Source: Bacteroidales bacterium
Lineage (GTDB): Bacteria > Bacteroidota > Bacteroidia > Bacteroidales > 4484-276
Direction: 5' to 3'
Assembly: GCA_035647615.1 (NCBI GenBank)
Contig: DASRND010000003.1
Span: 129,135 to 193,134 of the forward strand
Length of the DNA stretch: 64,000 nt
Of this stretch, positions 25,916-34,608 are shown piece after piece. A model generated the notes under the pieces. That model was given only the letters and a program-made list of their open reading frames with translations. It did not search any database and had not been told where the DNA came from. Within the stretch, counting starts at the first letter, position 1, and each line of letters opens with the position of its first letter. The position numbers and the translations under genes were made by a program.

Positions 25916-27442
25916 TTACGATAACCGCTGCAGCGCCGTTTCAATTCGCTTCTGTACTTCCTCTTTCCCTAACATTTCAGCAATCTTCATCAGGTCGGGG
26001 CCAAAACTGCTGCCCACCAATACCAGCCGAAGCGTGTTCATCGCCACGCCCATGCCTATTCCACTAACCTCGAGATATTCTACAATGGCTACTTTTATAG
26101 CTTCAGATTTATAATCAGTAACGTCTGTTATTACTTGCTGCAGATCGCGTAAAAGGGCAGGGGTAGTTTCTTTCCATTGCTTCTTCACCACCTTTTCATC
26201 GTAAGTAGTGGGCGCTTCAAAAAAGAAATAGCTCTGGTCCCAAAGCTCATGAACGAAAGTGACACGCTCTTTTACCAGTTCAACTATCTGTTTAACAAAA
26301 TCGAAATCAGCATGAACATCTTTTTGTTTCAAAAAGCCCTCAAAAAGCACAGCAATCTCTTCGTCGGTGCGTGCAACCAAATATTGATGGTTGAACCATT
26401 TGGCTTTAGCCGGATCAAATTTAGACCCCGATTTTCCTACTCGTTCCATCGAGAATTGCTGTACCAGCTCTTCCATCGTAAATATTTCCTGCTCGGTACC
26501 AGGATTCCAGCCCAGCAGTGCCAGCATATTTATAAAAGCATCATCAAAATATCCAGCTTCGCGGTAGCCACTCGAAATGTCGCCACTTGACGGGTCTTTC
26601 CATTGCAACGGAAAAACAGGGAAGCCAAGCCGATCGCCGTCGCGCTTACTCAGTTTGCCATTTCCATCAGGCTTGAGCAGCAACGGGAGGTGCGCAAACT
26701 GTGGCGGCTGCCATCCAAAAGCTTCGTACAACATTACGTGCAGCGGTGCCGAAGGCAGCCACTCTTCACCACGTATCACATGGCTTATTTCCATCAGATG
26801 GTCATCCACAATATTGGCCAGATGGTACGTGGGCATTCCATCGGATTTGAAAAGTACTTTGTCGTCGAGCTGCTCCGATTGCACCTCCACACGGCCACGA
26901 ATCATATCTTCCACCACGATGGTACGGCCTTCAGGCATCTTAAATCGTATTACAAAATTCTCGTCTTCACTAAGCCGATTTTGCACTTCGTCAGCGGGAA
27001 GCGTCAATGAGTTTTTCATTGAGCTCCGTGTCGTGACATCGTATTGCTGGCTGCTGGCACCAGCGGCTTTCTGCCGTTCGCGTAAAGCGTCGATCTCTTC
27101 TGCTGTATCAAAAGCATAATATGCATTCCCTTCTTCCACCAGCCTGTCGGCATATTTGCGGTACAACTCCTTGCGGTCGCTTTGGCGGTAGGGGCAATAG
27201 TTGCCGCCAATGTCGGGACCTTCGTCGTAAAGGATACCAGCCCACCGCAGAGACTCTATGATGTAATCTTCGGCACCTGGCACATATCGGTTTTGGTCGG
27301 TATCTTCGATGCGCAGGATAAAAGCGCCCTGATGCCTCCGGGCAAAAAGATAATTGTAAAGCGCAGTGCGCACACCACCGATGTGCAGCGGTCCGGTGGG
27401 ACTAGGAGCAAAGCGCACCCTTACATTCTTCTGTTCGTTCAT
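25916..27442 (-). CDS. gltX: glutamyl-tRNA synthetase
   Basis: A 508-residue class I synthetase. The HIGH-type motif is PSPTGPLHIGG (His20) and the KMSKS-type motif is KLSKRDGD. RIEDTDQNRY and the FAHLPLLLKPDG segment are typical of GltX. It charges tRNA-Glu and, in many Bacteroidota, only that. The ATG at 27442 fits the family start (NVRVRFAPSPTG). A -7 promoter element (TATCTTTG, minus strand 27478-27485) lies just upstream, so gltX begins the minus-strand run that continues with folB. Confidence 0.96.
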   Translation of the reverse strand: MNEQKNVRVRFAPSPTGPLHIGGVRTALYNYLFARRHQGAFILRIEDTDQNRYVPGAEDYIIESLRWAGILYDEGPDIGGNYCPYRQSDRKELYRKYADRLVEEGNAYYAFDTAEEIDALRERQKAAGASSQQYDVTTRSSMKNSLTLPADEVQNRLSEDENFVIRFKMPEGRTIVVEDMIRGRVEVQSEQLDDKVLFKSDGMPTYHLANIVDDHLMEISHVIRGEEWLPSAPLHVMLYEAFGWQPPQFAHLPLLLKPDGNGKLSKRDGDRLGFPVFPLQWKDPSSGDISSGYREAGYFDDAFINMLALLGWNPGTEQEIFTMEELVQQFSMERVGKSGSKFDPAKAKWFNHQYLVARTDEEIAVLFEGFLKQKDVHADFDFVKQIVELVKERVTFVHELWDQSYFFFEAPTTYDEKVVKKQWKETTPALLRDLQQVITDVTDYKSEAIKVAIVEYLEVSGIGMGVAMNTLRLVLVGSSFGPDLMKIAEMLGKEEVQKRIETALQRLS

Positions 27443-27477
27443 AATTCAGCTTTTCGTCGTATTAATTTTTCAGCCCG

Positions 27478-27485
27478 CAAAGATA
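27478..27485 (-). promoter_or_regulatory. -7 promoter element of gltX
   Basis: TATCTTTG on the minus strand, 36 bases before the gltX ATG. The -33 element is not clear. Confidence 0.45.
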
Positions 27486-27666
27486 ATGTTTGGTGGGGAT
27501 TACATCTTCCTGATGGAATCATGAGGCAAGCGCGAGATAGGAAGAGAACTAGACTAATCCAAAAGATGATGCCAATGCGAATTCCATGGTTACACGCAAT
27601 GAGGTTTCAAATTCAAATGCTCATAGAATTTTGTGTTGGGAAACATACAACCACCATTCAGGAATG

Positions 27667-27674
27667 TATCTTTG
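27667..27674 (+). promoter_or_regulatory. -7 promoter element upstream of the DUF4175-ybeY-mnmG run
   Basis: TATCTTTG lies 160 bases before the DUF4175 ATG, leaving a long leader. No other TAnnTTTG is seen nearer the gene. Confidence 0.35.
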
Positions 27675-27833
27675 CAAAGTGAGAACAGAGAACATTAAAA
27701 CCTACAAATACGTTACTGAGACTCAGAAAATTTCGGTTTTAAAATAATAACCAAGGGGCTTTCGTTCCTATTTGTTGCATATTTGGTTATTATTGAGGGA
27801 TTTATTAAAACACTTTTGCGTGATTTCGTTATT

Positions 27834-30800
27834 ATGACCGACAACTACACTATCCTTATTGGAAAACTCGATGCATTCATACGCAAGTATTACAAAAATC
27901 AGATAATCAGAGGTTTGTTGTACAGCGTGGCAATGTTGCTGTTATTTTTTCTCACCATAACATTATTGGAATATTTTGCCTGGTTTGGTACAACATTTCG
28001 CACTATAATATTTTATGTGTATTTGATTGTCAGCGGGGTAATCATTTTTGAATTGATTTTGATTCCTGTTTTTAAGCTATTCAAAATAGGGAAAATCATA
28101 TCGCATAAGCAGGCAGCTCAAATTATTGGAAAGCACTTTACAAATGTCGAAGATAAACTGCTCAACACACTGCAGCTTAAAGAGTTGTCTGATTTGCAGC
28201 AAGGCGATGCAGCACTTTTACAAGCCAGTATCGACCAACGCATCACACGTTTGCAACCCATTCCGTTTAGCAGCGCTATCGATCTGCGGGCAAATCGCAA
28301 ATATCTAAAGTATGCGATCACACCGGTACTCATTCTGGTTATTTTTCTTTTTGCCGCACCCGGCGTCATTACCGGCCCTACAGCGCGCATCATCAACCAC
28401 AATCAATACTTTGAACGACTGGCACCATTTATCTTTGTTATCCAAAATGAGCAATTACAGGCTGTGCAACAAGAAAATTTTATAATAAAGTTACTAATAG
28501 AAGGCGGCACAGCTCCGGCCACCGTGATGATAGAGCAGGGGAGCGCAGCTTTAAAGATGAAGAAAGATGACAACGTTCATTTTAGTCACACTTTTCGTAA
28601 TCTCAACGAGGATGTCACTTTCTCTTTTCAAGCTGAGGGTTTCCGTTCAGAAAATTATACACTCAAGGTGCTTCCCAAACCCATCATTCTAAGTTTTGAT
28701 ACCGAAATTTCATATCCAAAATACACCGGAAAAAATAACGAAACGCTTGAAAATACAGGTGATTTGGTTTTACCGGAGGGAAGCAAAGTGCGCTGGAAAT
28801 TCTATACCCGCGACGCTGAAGCCATTCATATCCAATTCATTGATAGCACACATCAACTGGCAAACAATGGCGGAAATGTTTTTTCTTTCGAAAATAAATT
28901 TTTCAAAAGCCAGCCCTATTCCATCAGCATCAGCAACCAATATCTAACCAACAACGACTCGTTACTTTTTGCCATCAGCGTAATTCCTGATATTTATCCA
29001 ACTATCAACATCGACGAATTTACCGATAATACAATGGTTGATAGGCTTTATTACAGAGGTTTGATTAAGGATGATTATGGATTTAGAAGGCTTGCGTTTT
29101 TCTATCGCGTAAGCAATCCGAAATCGCCACAAGAAAAACCTTATGAAACGATGGATTTGCCTTTGCAAAATCAAAATACGCAACAGCAATTTTTCCATAC
29201 TTTCGATCTATCCACATTGCAGCTTGCGCCTGGTGATGAGGTGGAATATTACTTTGAGGTTTGGGATAATGACGCTATCAACGGAAGTAAATCGGCTCGA
29301 TCGCAAAAGATGATTTTCAAAACTGAAACTTTTGAAGCTCTACAGGAAAAAACCGAAGCAGCAAGTACAGAGATAAAAGACAACATGGAAAGTGCGATAA
29401 AAGATCTCAAACTCTTGCAACGCGACATCGACGAATTGAGCAAGCAGCTCTTTGAAAAGAAATCAATTTCATGGCAGGAGAAGCAACAAATAGAAGACCT
29501 GTTGTCGCGGCAGAAAAACATTAAGCAGCGCATGGAAGACATGCAGGAGCTCAACGAACGAAAGATGCAGGATGAGCAGAAGATGGACAATTTCAGCGAA
29601 GAACTCCTCGAAAAACAGCGGGAGCTCGAGAAAATGATGAACGAGCTAATGACTGACGACATGAAAAAAATGCTTGAAGAAATTCAGAAACTCCTCGATG
29701 AGCTGGATAAAGATAAGGTGAACGAAATGATGCAGGAGATGAAGATGAGCAATCAGGAGCTGGAAGAACAACTCGACCGAAACCTGGAGCTTTTTAAGCA
29801 ACTCGAATTCGAAAAACAATTGCAGGAAACCATTGATAAACTTAAAGAACTTGCTGAAGAACAAGATAAACTGGCCGACGAAACAAACCAAAACAGCGAC
29901 GAGAGTGCCAACGAAGAACTCAAAGAAAAGCAAGAAGAACTGAACGAGCAATTTGAAGAAATACGAAAAGACATCGAAGAACTAAAAGAGAAAAACGATG
30001 CGCTGGACTCGCCAAACGAAATAGACGATACATCTCAGGAAGAAGAAGAGATACAGGAATCGATGGAAGAAAGTAGTGATCAACTCGAACAAAACGAAAA
30101 TTCCAAGGCCTCAGAGAGTCAGAAAAAATCATCGCAGAAAATGCAGCAGCTTTCGCAAAAAATGCAGCAAATGATGGAGGCAATGCAGATGGAGCAGATG
30201 GGAGAGGACATCAACACGCTTCGCGAGATATTGGAAAACCTTATACAGATTTCCATCAACCAGGAAGACCTGATGCTTCTTTATGGCGAAATGTCGAACA
30301 GCGATCCCAAATATGTAGAGACCATCAAAGACCAAAAAGATATGCGTGATGATATGGAAATCGTTGCCGACTCGTTGAAGGCGCTTGCCAAAAGACAGAT
30401 TATGATCAAACCTTTTGTCATGAAGGAACTCACAGCCATCGACGGTTACTTTTCCACCACACTCGAATCGATGGATAAACGACAGAAAGGGCTTGCTGTG
30501 CGCAACCAGCAACTGACCATGACCAGCATCAATAACCTGGCGCTGCTGCTGAGCGAGTCGTTAGAACAAATGCAGCAACAGATGATGTCGATGCAATCGG
30601 ACGGGCAATCTTCATGTCCAAACCCTGGCCAACCAGGAGGCGCTCAAAAAATGAATTCGATGCGCGGACTGCAGGAACAACTTAACCAACAGCTACAGCA
30701 GCTTAGGGATGGTCAAAAACCAGGAGAGCAAGGTCAACAGGGACAGCAGATGAGCGAGCAACTAGCGCGCATGGCCGCACAACAAGCCGCAATACGCCGC

Positions 30801-31172
30801 CAGATGGAGAAGTTTAGAGATGAGCTCAAAGGCGAAGGGCGTTTTAGCGATGGCAACATCTCTAAAATGATTGACGATATGGAGAAAACCGAAAAGGATA
30901 TTGTTAACGATCGGATTACGCAGCAAACCCTCCAACGTCAGCAGGAAATACTTACACGTTTGCTTAAATCAGAAAAAGCTGAACAGGAACGTGAAGAAGA
31001 ACAACGTCGTGAATCGCGCGAAGCCAGAGAAATTATACCGCAAAATCCCGGAGAGTTTTTTGAATACAACAAGATTAAAAATCGTGAGATGGAGTTGCTC
31101 AAAACGCTTCCTCCCAATCTAAAACCCTTTTATAAAAATAAAGTTACCGAATACTTCTATCGTTTTGAGTAA
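27834..31172 (+). CDS. DUF4175 family membrane protein with very long coiled coil
   Basis: About 1112 residues from ATG 27834 (MTDNYTILIGKLDAF); a start at 27783 would add an unlikely tail. Three membrane helices lie near the N terminus (about 25-50, 55-80, 145-170), then an extracytoplasmic beta-rich part (about 190-510), then some 450 residues of Glu/Lys/Gln/Met-rich coiled coil (for example EELLEKQRELEKMMNELM) and a Gln/Gly-rich stretch (GEQGQQGQQMSEQ). This is the DUF4175 layout of Bacteroidota. Its function is unknown; the shape suggests a large scaffold at the envelope. It is followed by ybeY after 14 bases and mnmG, a likely operon. Confidence 0.85.
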   Translation: MTDNYTILIGKLDAFIRKYYKNQIIRGLLYSVAMLLLFFLTITLLEYFAWFGTTFRTIIFYVYLIVSGVIIFELILIPVFKLFKIGKIISHKQAAQIIGKHFTNVEDKLLNTLQLKELSDLQQGDAALLQASIDQRITRLQPIPFSSAIDLRANRKYLKYAITPVLILVIFLFAAPGVITGPTARIINHNQYFERLAPFIFVIQNEQLQAVQQENFIIKLLIEGGTAPATVMIEQGSAALKMKKDDNVHFSHTFRNLNEDVTFSFQAEGFRSENYTLKVLPKPIILSFDTEISYPKYTGKNNETLENTGDLVLPEGSKVRWKFYTRDAEAIHIQFIDSTHQLANNGGNVFSFENKFFKSQPYSISISNQYLTNNDSLLFAISVIPDIYPTINIDEFTDNTMVDRLYYRGLIKDDYGFRRLAFFYRVSNPKSPQEKPYETMDLPLQNQNTQQQFFHTFDLSTLQLAPGDEVEYYFEVWDNDAINGSKSARSQKMIFKTETFEALQEKTEAASTEIKDNMESAIKDLKLLQRDIDELSKQLFEKKSISWQEKQQIEDLLSRQKNIKQRMEDMQELNERKMQDEQKMDNFSEELLEKQRELEKMMNELMTDDMKKMLEEIQKLLDELDKDKVNEMMQEMKMSNQELEEQLDRNLELFKQLEFEKQLQETIDKLKELAEEQDKLADETNQNSDESANEELKEKQEELNEQFEEIRKDIEELKEKNDALDSPNEIDDTSQEEEEIQESMEESSDQLEQNENSKASESQKKSSQKMQQLSQKMQQMMEAMQMEQMGEDINTLREILENLIQISINQEDLMLLYGEMSNSDPKYVETIKDQKDMRDDMEIVADSLKALAKRQIMIKPFVMKELTAIDGYFSTTLESMDKRQKGLAVRNQQLTMTSINNLALLLSESLEQMQQQMMSMQSDGQSSCPNPGQPGGAQKMNSMRGLQEQLNQQLQQLRDGQKPGEQGQQGQQMSEQLARMAAQQAAIRRQMEKFRDELKGEGRFSDGNISKMIDDMEKTEKDIVNDRITQQTLQRQQEILTRLLKSEKAEQEREEEQRRESREAREIIPQNPGEFFEYNKIKNREMELLKTLPPNLKPFYKNKVTEYFYRFE

Positions 31173-31186
31173 CCATTTTTACAAAC

Positions 31187-31630
31187 ATGTCAGCGAAAAT
31201 AAATTTTTATAATGAAGAAACCAGCTATCTGGTGAAACACAAAATGTTACTCAGAGCATGGCTTCAAACGGCAATAGCCAACGAAGGTTTCATAACCGGT
31301 CCTATAAGCATAGTCCTTACCAGCGATGAATATCTGGGGAAAATGAATCTGCAATATCTTCACCACGACGCCCTTACCGACATTATTACTTTCGATTATA
31401 CTGAGGATGATAAAATTTCCGGAGATTTATTTATCAGCATCGAAAGGGTAGGGGAAAACGCTGCTGCTTATTCCCGAAACGTTGCCGAAGAGTTGCATCG
31501 GGTCATTATACATGGCGTGTTGCATTTGTGTGGATACTCTGATAAAGAACCGCAAGAAAAAGAAACCATGACACGCAAGGAGGATCATTACCTGTCGCTC
31601 AGACCTGACAAGTTAATGGATACAGCGTAA
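31187..31630 (+). CDS. ybeY: endoribonuclease YbeY (rRNA maturation)
   Basis: A 147-residue protein with the YbeY zinc motif HGVLHLCGY (His-x3-His), then [11 protein letters not shown]. The usual third His of the H3xH5xH pattern is replaced by Ser/Asp here, a variant I believe is common in Bacteroidota. YbeY takes part in 16S rRNA 3' maturation and ribosome quality control. It ends immediately before the first parS-like site (31631-31646). Confidence 0.93.
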   Translation: MSAKINFYNEETSYLVKHKMLLRAWLQTAIANEGFITGPISIVLTSDEYLGKMNLQYLHHDALTDIITFDYTEDDKISGDLFISIERVGENAAAYSRNVAEELHRVIIHGVLHLCGYSDKEPQEKETMTRKEDHYLSLRPDKLMDTA

Positions 31631-31646
31631 TGTTCCACGTGAAACA
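31631..31646 (+). promoter_or_regulatory. parS-type ParB-binding site, copy 1
   Basis: TGTTCCACGTGAAACA is a perfect match to the chromosomal parS consensus TGTTNCACGTGAAACA. It sits between the ybeY stop and the mnmG ATG. An identical copy lies at 33540-33555, just behind mnmG. The parA and parB genes are not in this window. In other bacteria such sites bind ParB near the origin. Confidence 0.88.
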
Positions 31647-31658
31647 ATTTTGAATAGG

Positions 31659-33533
31659 ATGTTTGAAACTTATGATATCATCGTGGTCGGTGCCGGTCAC
31701 GCAGGATGTGAAGCAGCAGCAGCAGCAGCTAACATGGGCTCGCGAACGCTTCTCATTACCATGAACATGAACAACATGGCGCAGATGTCGTGTAACCCAG
31801 CCATGGGCGGCATTGCCAAAGGTCAGATAATACGAGAAATTGATGCGCTGGGCGGATATTCAGCTATAGTTACCGACCACACGCGCATTCAGTTCAGGAT
31901 GCTCAACAAGAGCAAAGGACCTGCTATGTGGAGCCCGCGTGCGCAAAGCGACCGTATGTTGTTTTCGATGAAGTGGCGGGAAATGCTGGAAGCTACCCCC
32001 AACCTTGATTTTTGGCAGGATACTGTCGTAGGTCTAATGGTAAAAGATAACCGCGTAACAGGTGTAAAAACAGCGATGGGACAAGAGATCTCAGCAAAAT
32101 CTGTGATACTCACCAACGGCACATTTCTGAATGGCATTATCCATATTGGAAAAAAACAATTTGGCGGCGGCAGAATAGGAGAGAAGGCTTCAATGGGATT
32201 AACGGAGTATTTGGTAAAACTTGGTTTTGAATCCCATCGTATGAAAACCGGAACACCCGTGCGTGTAGATGGGCGCAGCCTCGACTTCGCTAAAATGGAC
32301 GAACAAAAAGGTGACGAAAACCCACAGCGATTCTCGTATACCGACACGCCTAATATAACGCGGCAACGTAGCTGCTACATCACCTACACCAACACTACTG
32401 TGCACGATACCTTGCGTACCGGATTTCTGGATTCACCAATGTTTGCCGGCCGCATCGAAGGTATCGGCCCAAGATACTGCCCGTCAATAGAAGATAAAAT
32501 CGACCGGTTTTCAGATAAAAATAGCCATCAGCTTTTTATAGAGCCTGAAGGTTGGAACACCAACGAATATTATGTCAATGGTTTTGCATCTTCTTTGCCC
32601 GACTATATTCAGTTTGCCGCTTTGCGCAAAATACGAGGATTTGAAAATGCAAAGATATTTAGGCCGGGTTATGCAATCGAGTACGATTATTTCCCTCCGA
32701 TGCAGCTATACTTCACACTCGAAACCAAGCTGATCGAACATTTATACTTTGCCGGACAGATAAACGGAACCACCGGCTATGAAGAAGCGGGCGCTCAAGG
32801 TATCATGGCGGGAATGAACGCGCACTTAAAAATTAACGAAAACCCGGAGTTTATTCTCAAACGCTCCGATGCTTACATCGGCGTGCTGATAGACGATCTG
32901 ATCACAAAAGGAGTGGACGAGCCTTACCGGATGTTTACATCGCGGGCCGAATATCGAATTTTGTTGCGTCAGGATAATGCCGACGTAAGGCTAACGCCAA
33001 TGAGCCATGCTGTTGGTCTTGCAGACAATGAGAGATTGAACCGAGTGCTGAGGAAACAGGAAACTATTTCCAAACTTAGGGTTTTTCTTAAAACAGAAAG
33101 CATAGCGCCCAACGACATCAACAGTTACCTTGAGACAATTGGCTCTACACCGCTTTCGCAAAAACTAAAACTGGAAAATTTGATTTTGCGTCCGGAAATA
33201 GGCTTTGACGAATTAACCAAACAAGTTCCTGCACTTCAGAATTATTTAGCAACGATTGCAAATGACCTCCTTGCTGAAGTTGTTGAATCAGCTGAAATAT
33301 TAATAAAATACGACAACTATATTCAAAAGGAACAAGAGATAGCAGTGAAGATTTCGCGGCTTGAAGACATCCGGCTCAATGACGATTTTGATTATCAAAA
33401 GCTGAAATCACTAAGCTGGGAAGCACGCGAGAAGCTAAGCAAAATCAGACCGAGGACCATCGGTCAGGCTTCGCGCATCAGCGGAGTAAACCCTTCCGAC
33501 ATTTCTGTATTGATCGTGTACTTAGGCCGTTAG
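31659..33533 (+). CDS. mnmG: tRNA uridine-5-carboxymethylaminomethyl modification enzyme MnmG (GidA)
   Basis: I start at ATG 31659 ([19 protein letters not shown]), giving 624 residues; a TTG nine bases earlier is also in frame. The FAD-binding Rossmann motif [10 protein letters not shown] is at the start, followed by [12 protein letters not shown] and GRPG-like segments (for example [23 protein letters not shown]). MnmG works with MnmE to add carboxymethylaminomethyl groups to U34 of certain tRNAs. The gene is flanked by two identical parS sites, at 31631 and 33540, and in many bacteria gidA lies close to oriC. Confidence 0.97.
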   Translation: MFETYDIIVVGAGHAGCEAAAAAANMGSRTLLITMNMNNMAQMSCNPAMGGIAKGQIIREIDALGGYSAIVTDHTRIQFRMLNKSKGPAMWSPRAQSDRMLFSMKWREMLEATPNLDFWQDTVVGLMVKDNRVTGVKTAMGQEISAKSVILTNGTFLNGIIHIGKKQFGGGRIGEKASMGLTEYLVKLGFESHRMKTGTPVRVDGRSLDFAKMDEQKGDENPQRFSYTDTPNITRQRSCYITYTNTTVHDTLRTGFLDSPMFAGRIEGIGPRYCPSIEDKIDRFSDKNSHQLFIEPEGWNTNEYYVNGFASSLPDYIQFAALRKIRGFENAKIFRPGYAIEYDYFPPMQLYFTLETKLIEHLYFAGQINGTTGYEEAGAQGIMAGMNAHLKINENPEFILKRSDAYIGVLIDDLITKGVDEPYRMFTSRAEYRILLRQDNADVRLTPMSHAVGLADNERLNRVLRKQETISKLRVFLKTESIAPNDINSYLETIGSTPLSQKLKLENLILRPEIGFDELTKQVPALQNYLATIANDLLAEVVESAEILIKYDNYIQKEQEIAVKISRLEDIRLNDDFDYQKLKSLSWEAREKLSKIRPRTIGQASRISGVNPSDISVLIVYLGR

Positions 33534-33539
33534 CCTGAT

Positions 33540-33555
33540 TGTTCCACGTGAAACA
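33540..33555 (+). promoter_or_regulatory. parS-type ParB-binding site, copy 2
   Basis: A second perfect TGTTCCACGTGAAACA, in the same orientation as the first, six bases after the mnmG stop and 24 bases before the methyltransferase ATG. Both copies are followed by an ATTTT run. Confidence 0.88.
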
Positions 33556-33579
33556 ATTTTATTAGTAATTATTTAATAA

Positions 33580-34470
33580 ATGGAAAATATCGTTCGCTGT
33601 CCAATATGTAAAAATGATCAACTCACTGATAACATGCAGGTTGTGGATCATTTTCTTAGCAAGGAAAGTTTTCATCTTGTAAAATGTAGCCGTTGTGGTT
33701 TTCTTATTACCAATCCGCGGCCAGCTGCATCAGATCTCCCAAAATATTATCAGTCAGATGATTACCTATCGCACAGCAAGAAAAAGAAAAGTGTAACCAC
33801 CAGCCTCTACAATCTGGTGAAGAATTATTCGCTTGGTAAAAAATATCAGCTTATCACCAGCTTTAAAAAGCAGGGAACGCTGCTGGACATAGGTAGTGCA
33901 ACCGGAGAATTTTTGCACTATTTCGATAAAAAGAATTGGGCGGTTACAGGCATCGAACCAGCCGAATCACCCCGCAAATATTCCATCGAAAACTATGGCT
34001 TAAAGGTTTATCCTGAAGAAAAAATTGATCAGCTTCCTGCCGGACAATTTGATGTTATCACACTGTGGCATGTCCTGGAGCATGTACCCGATTTGAACCA
34101 ACGAATGGAACAAATCAGCAAATTGTTGGCTCCCGATGGTCTTTTGGTAATAGCTTTGCCAAATCATCTTTCGTGGGATGCGCAGCATTACGGAAACTAT
34201 TGGGCCGGATATGACGTGCCACGACATTTGTATCATTTTACGCCTGATACGATTTCACAGTTGCTTTCGAAATTTAATTTCGAAATTTTTAAAACAGAGC
34301 CACTGAAGTTTGATGCATATTATGTGAGCCTGCTCAGCGAAAAATATCAATCTGGAAAGAGTAATTTTATAGCAGCTTTTCGCAATGGATTAAAATCAAA
34401 TAAATCGGCTAAAAATGGTCAGGATAACTATTCGAGCCTGATTTACATGGCCAGAAAGCAAAATAATTGA
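33580..34470 (+). CDS. class I SAM-dependent methyltransferase with N-terminal zinc knuckle
   Basis: The 296-residue protein starts with two CxxC pairs (Cys7/Cys10 in RCPICKN and Cys36/Cys39 in CSRCGF) that should hold zinc, then a methyltransferase domain with the SAM motif LLDIGSATGEFL (near residue 106), later ITLWHVLEHVPDL and LLVIALPNHLSWDA. This arrangement is common in Bacteroidota and in sugar or antibiotic C-methyltransferases (methyltransferase 13/14 type), but the substrate is unknown. It directly follows mnmG and the second parS site, probably in the same transcript. Confidence 0.85.
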   Translation: MENIVRCPICKNDQLTDNMQVVDHFLSKESFHLVKCSRCGFLITNPRPAASDLPKYYQSDDYLSHSKKKKSVTTSLYNLVKNYSLGKKYQLITSFKKQGTLLDIGSATGEFLHYFDKKNWAVTGIEPAESPRKYSIENYGLKVYPEEKIDQLPAGQFDVITLWHVLEHVPDLNQRMEQISKLLAPDGLLVIALPNHLSWDAQHYGNYWAGYDVPRHLYHFTPDTISQLLSKFNFEIFKTEPLKFDAYYVSLLSEKYQSGKSNFIAAFRNGLKSNKSAKNGQDNYSSLIYMARKQNN

Positions 34471-34608
34471 TTAAACGCGATTTTAGACATTGAAAACCTC
34501 TTGTGGAGGATCATGTCTAAAATCTAAAAAAACAGCGTTATAAAGCGTTAAAAAAATACTGCACCCAACGCGTTGATTTGCTGTACTTTTGAAATATTTA
34601 TTACAAAA

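Larger units (their letters stand above)
27443..27833. other. 391-bp divergent intergenic region
   Basis: The space between gltX (minus) and the DUF4175 gene (plus) holds promoters only as far as I can see: a minus-strand TATCTTTG at 27478-27485 and a plus-strand TATCTTTG at 27667-27674. I find no tRNA, hairpin terminator or credible small ORF. Confidence 0.55.
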
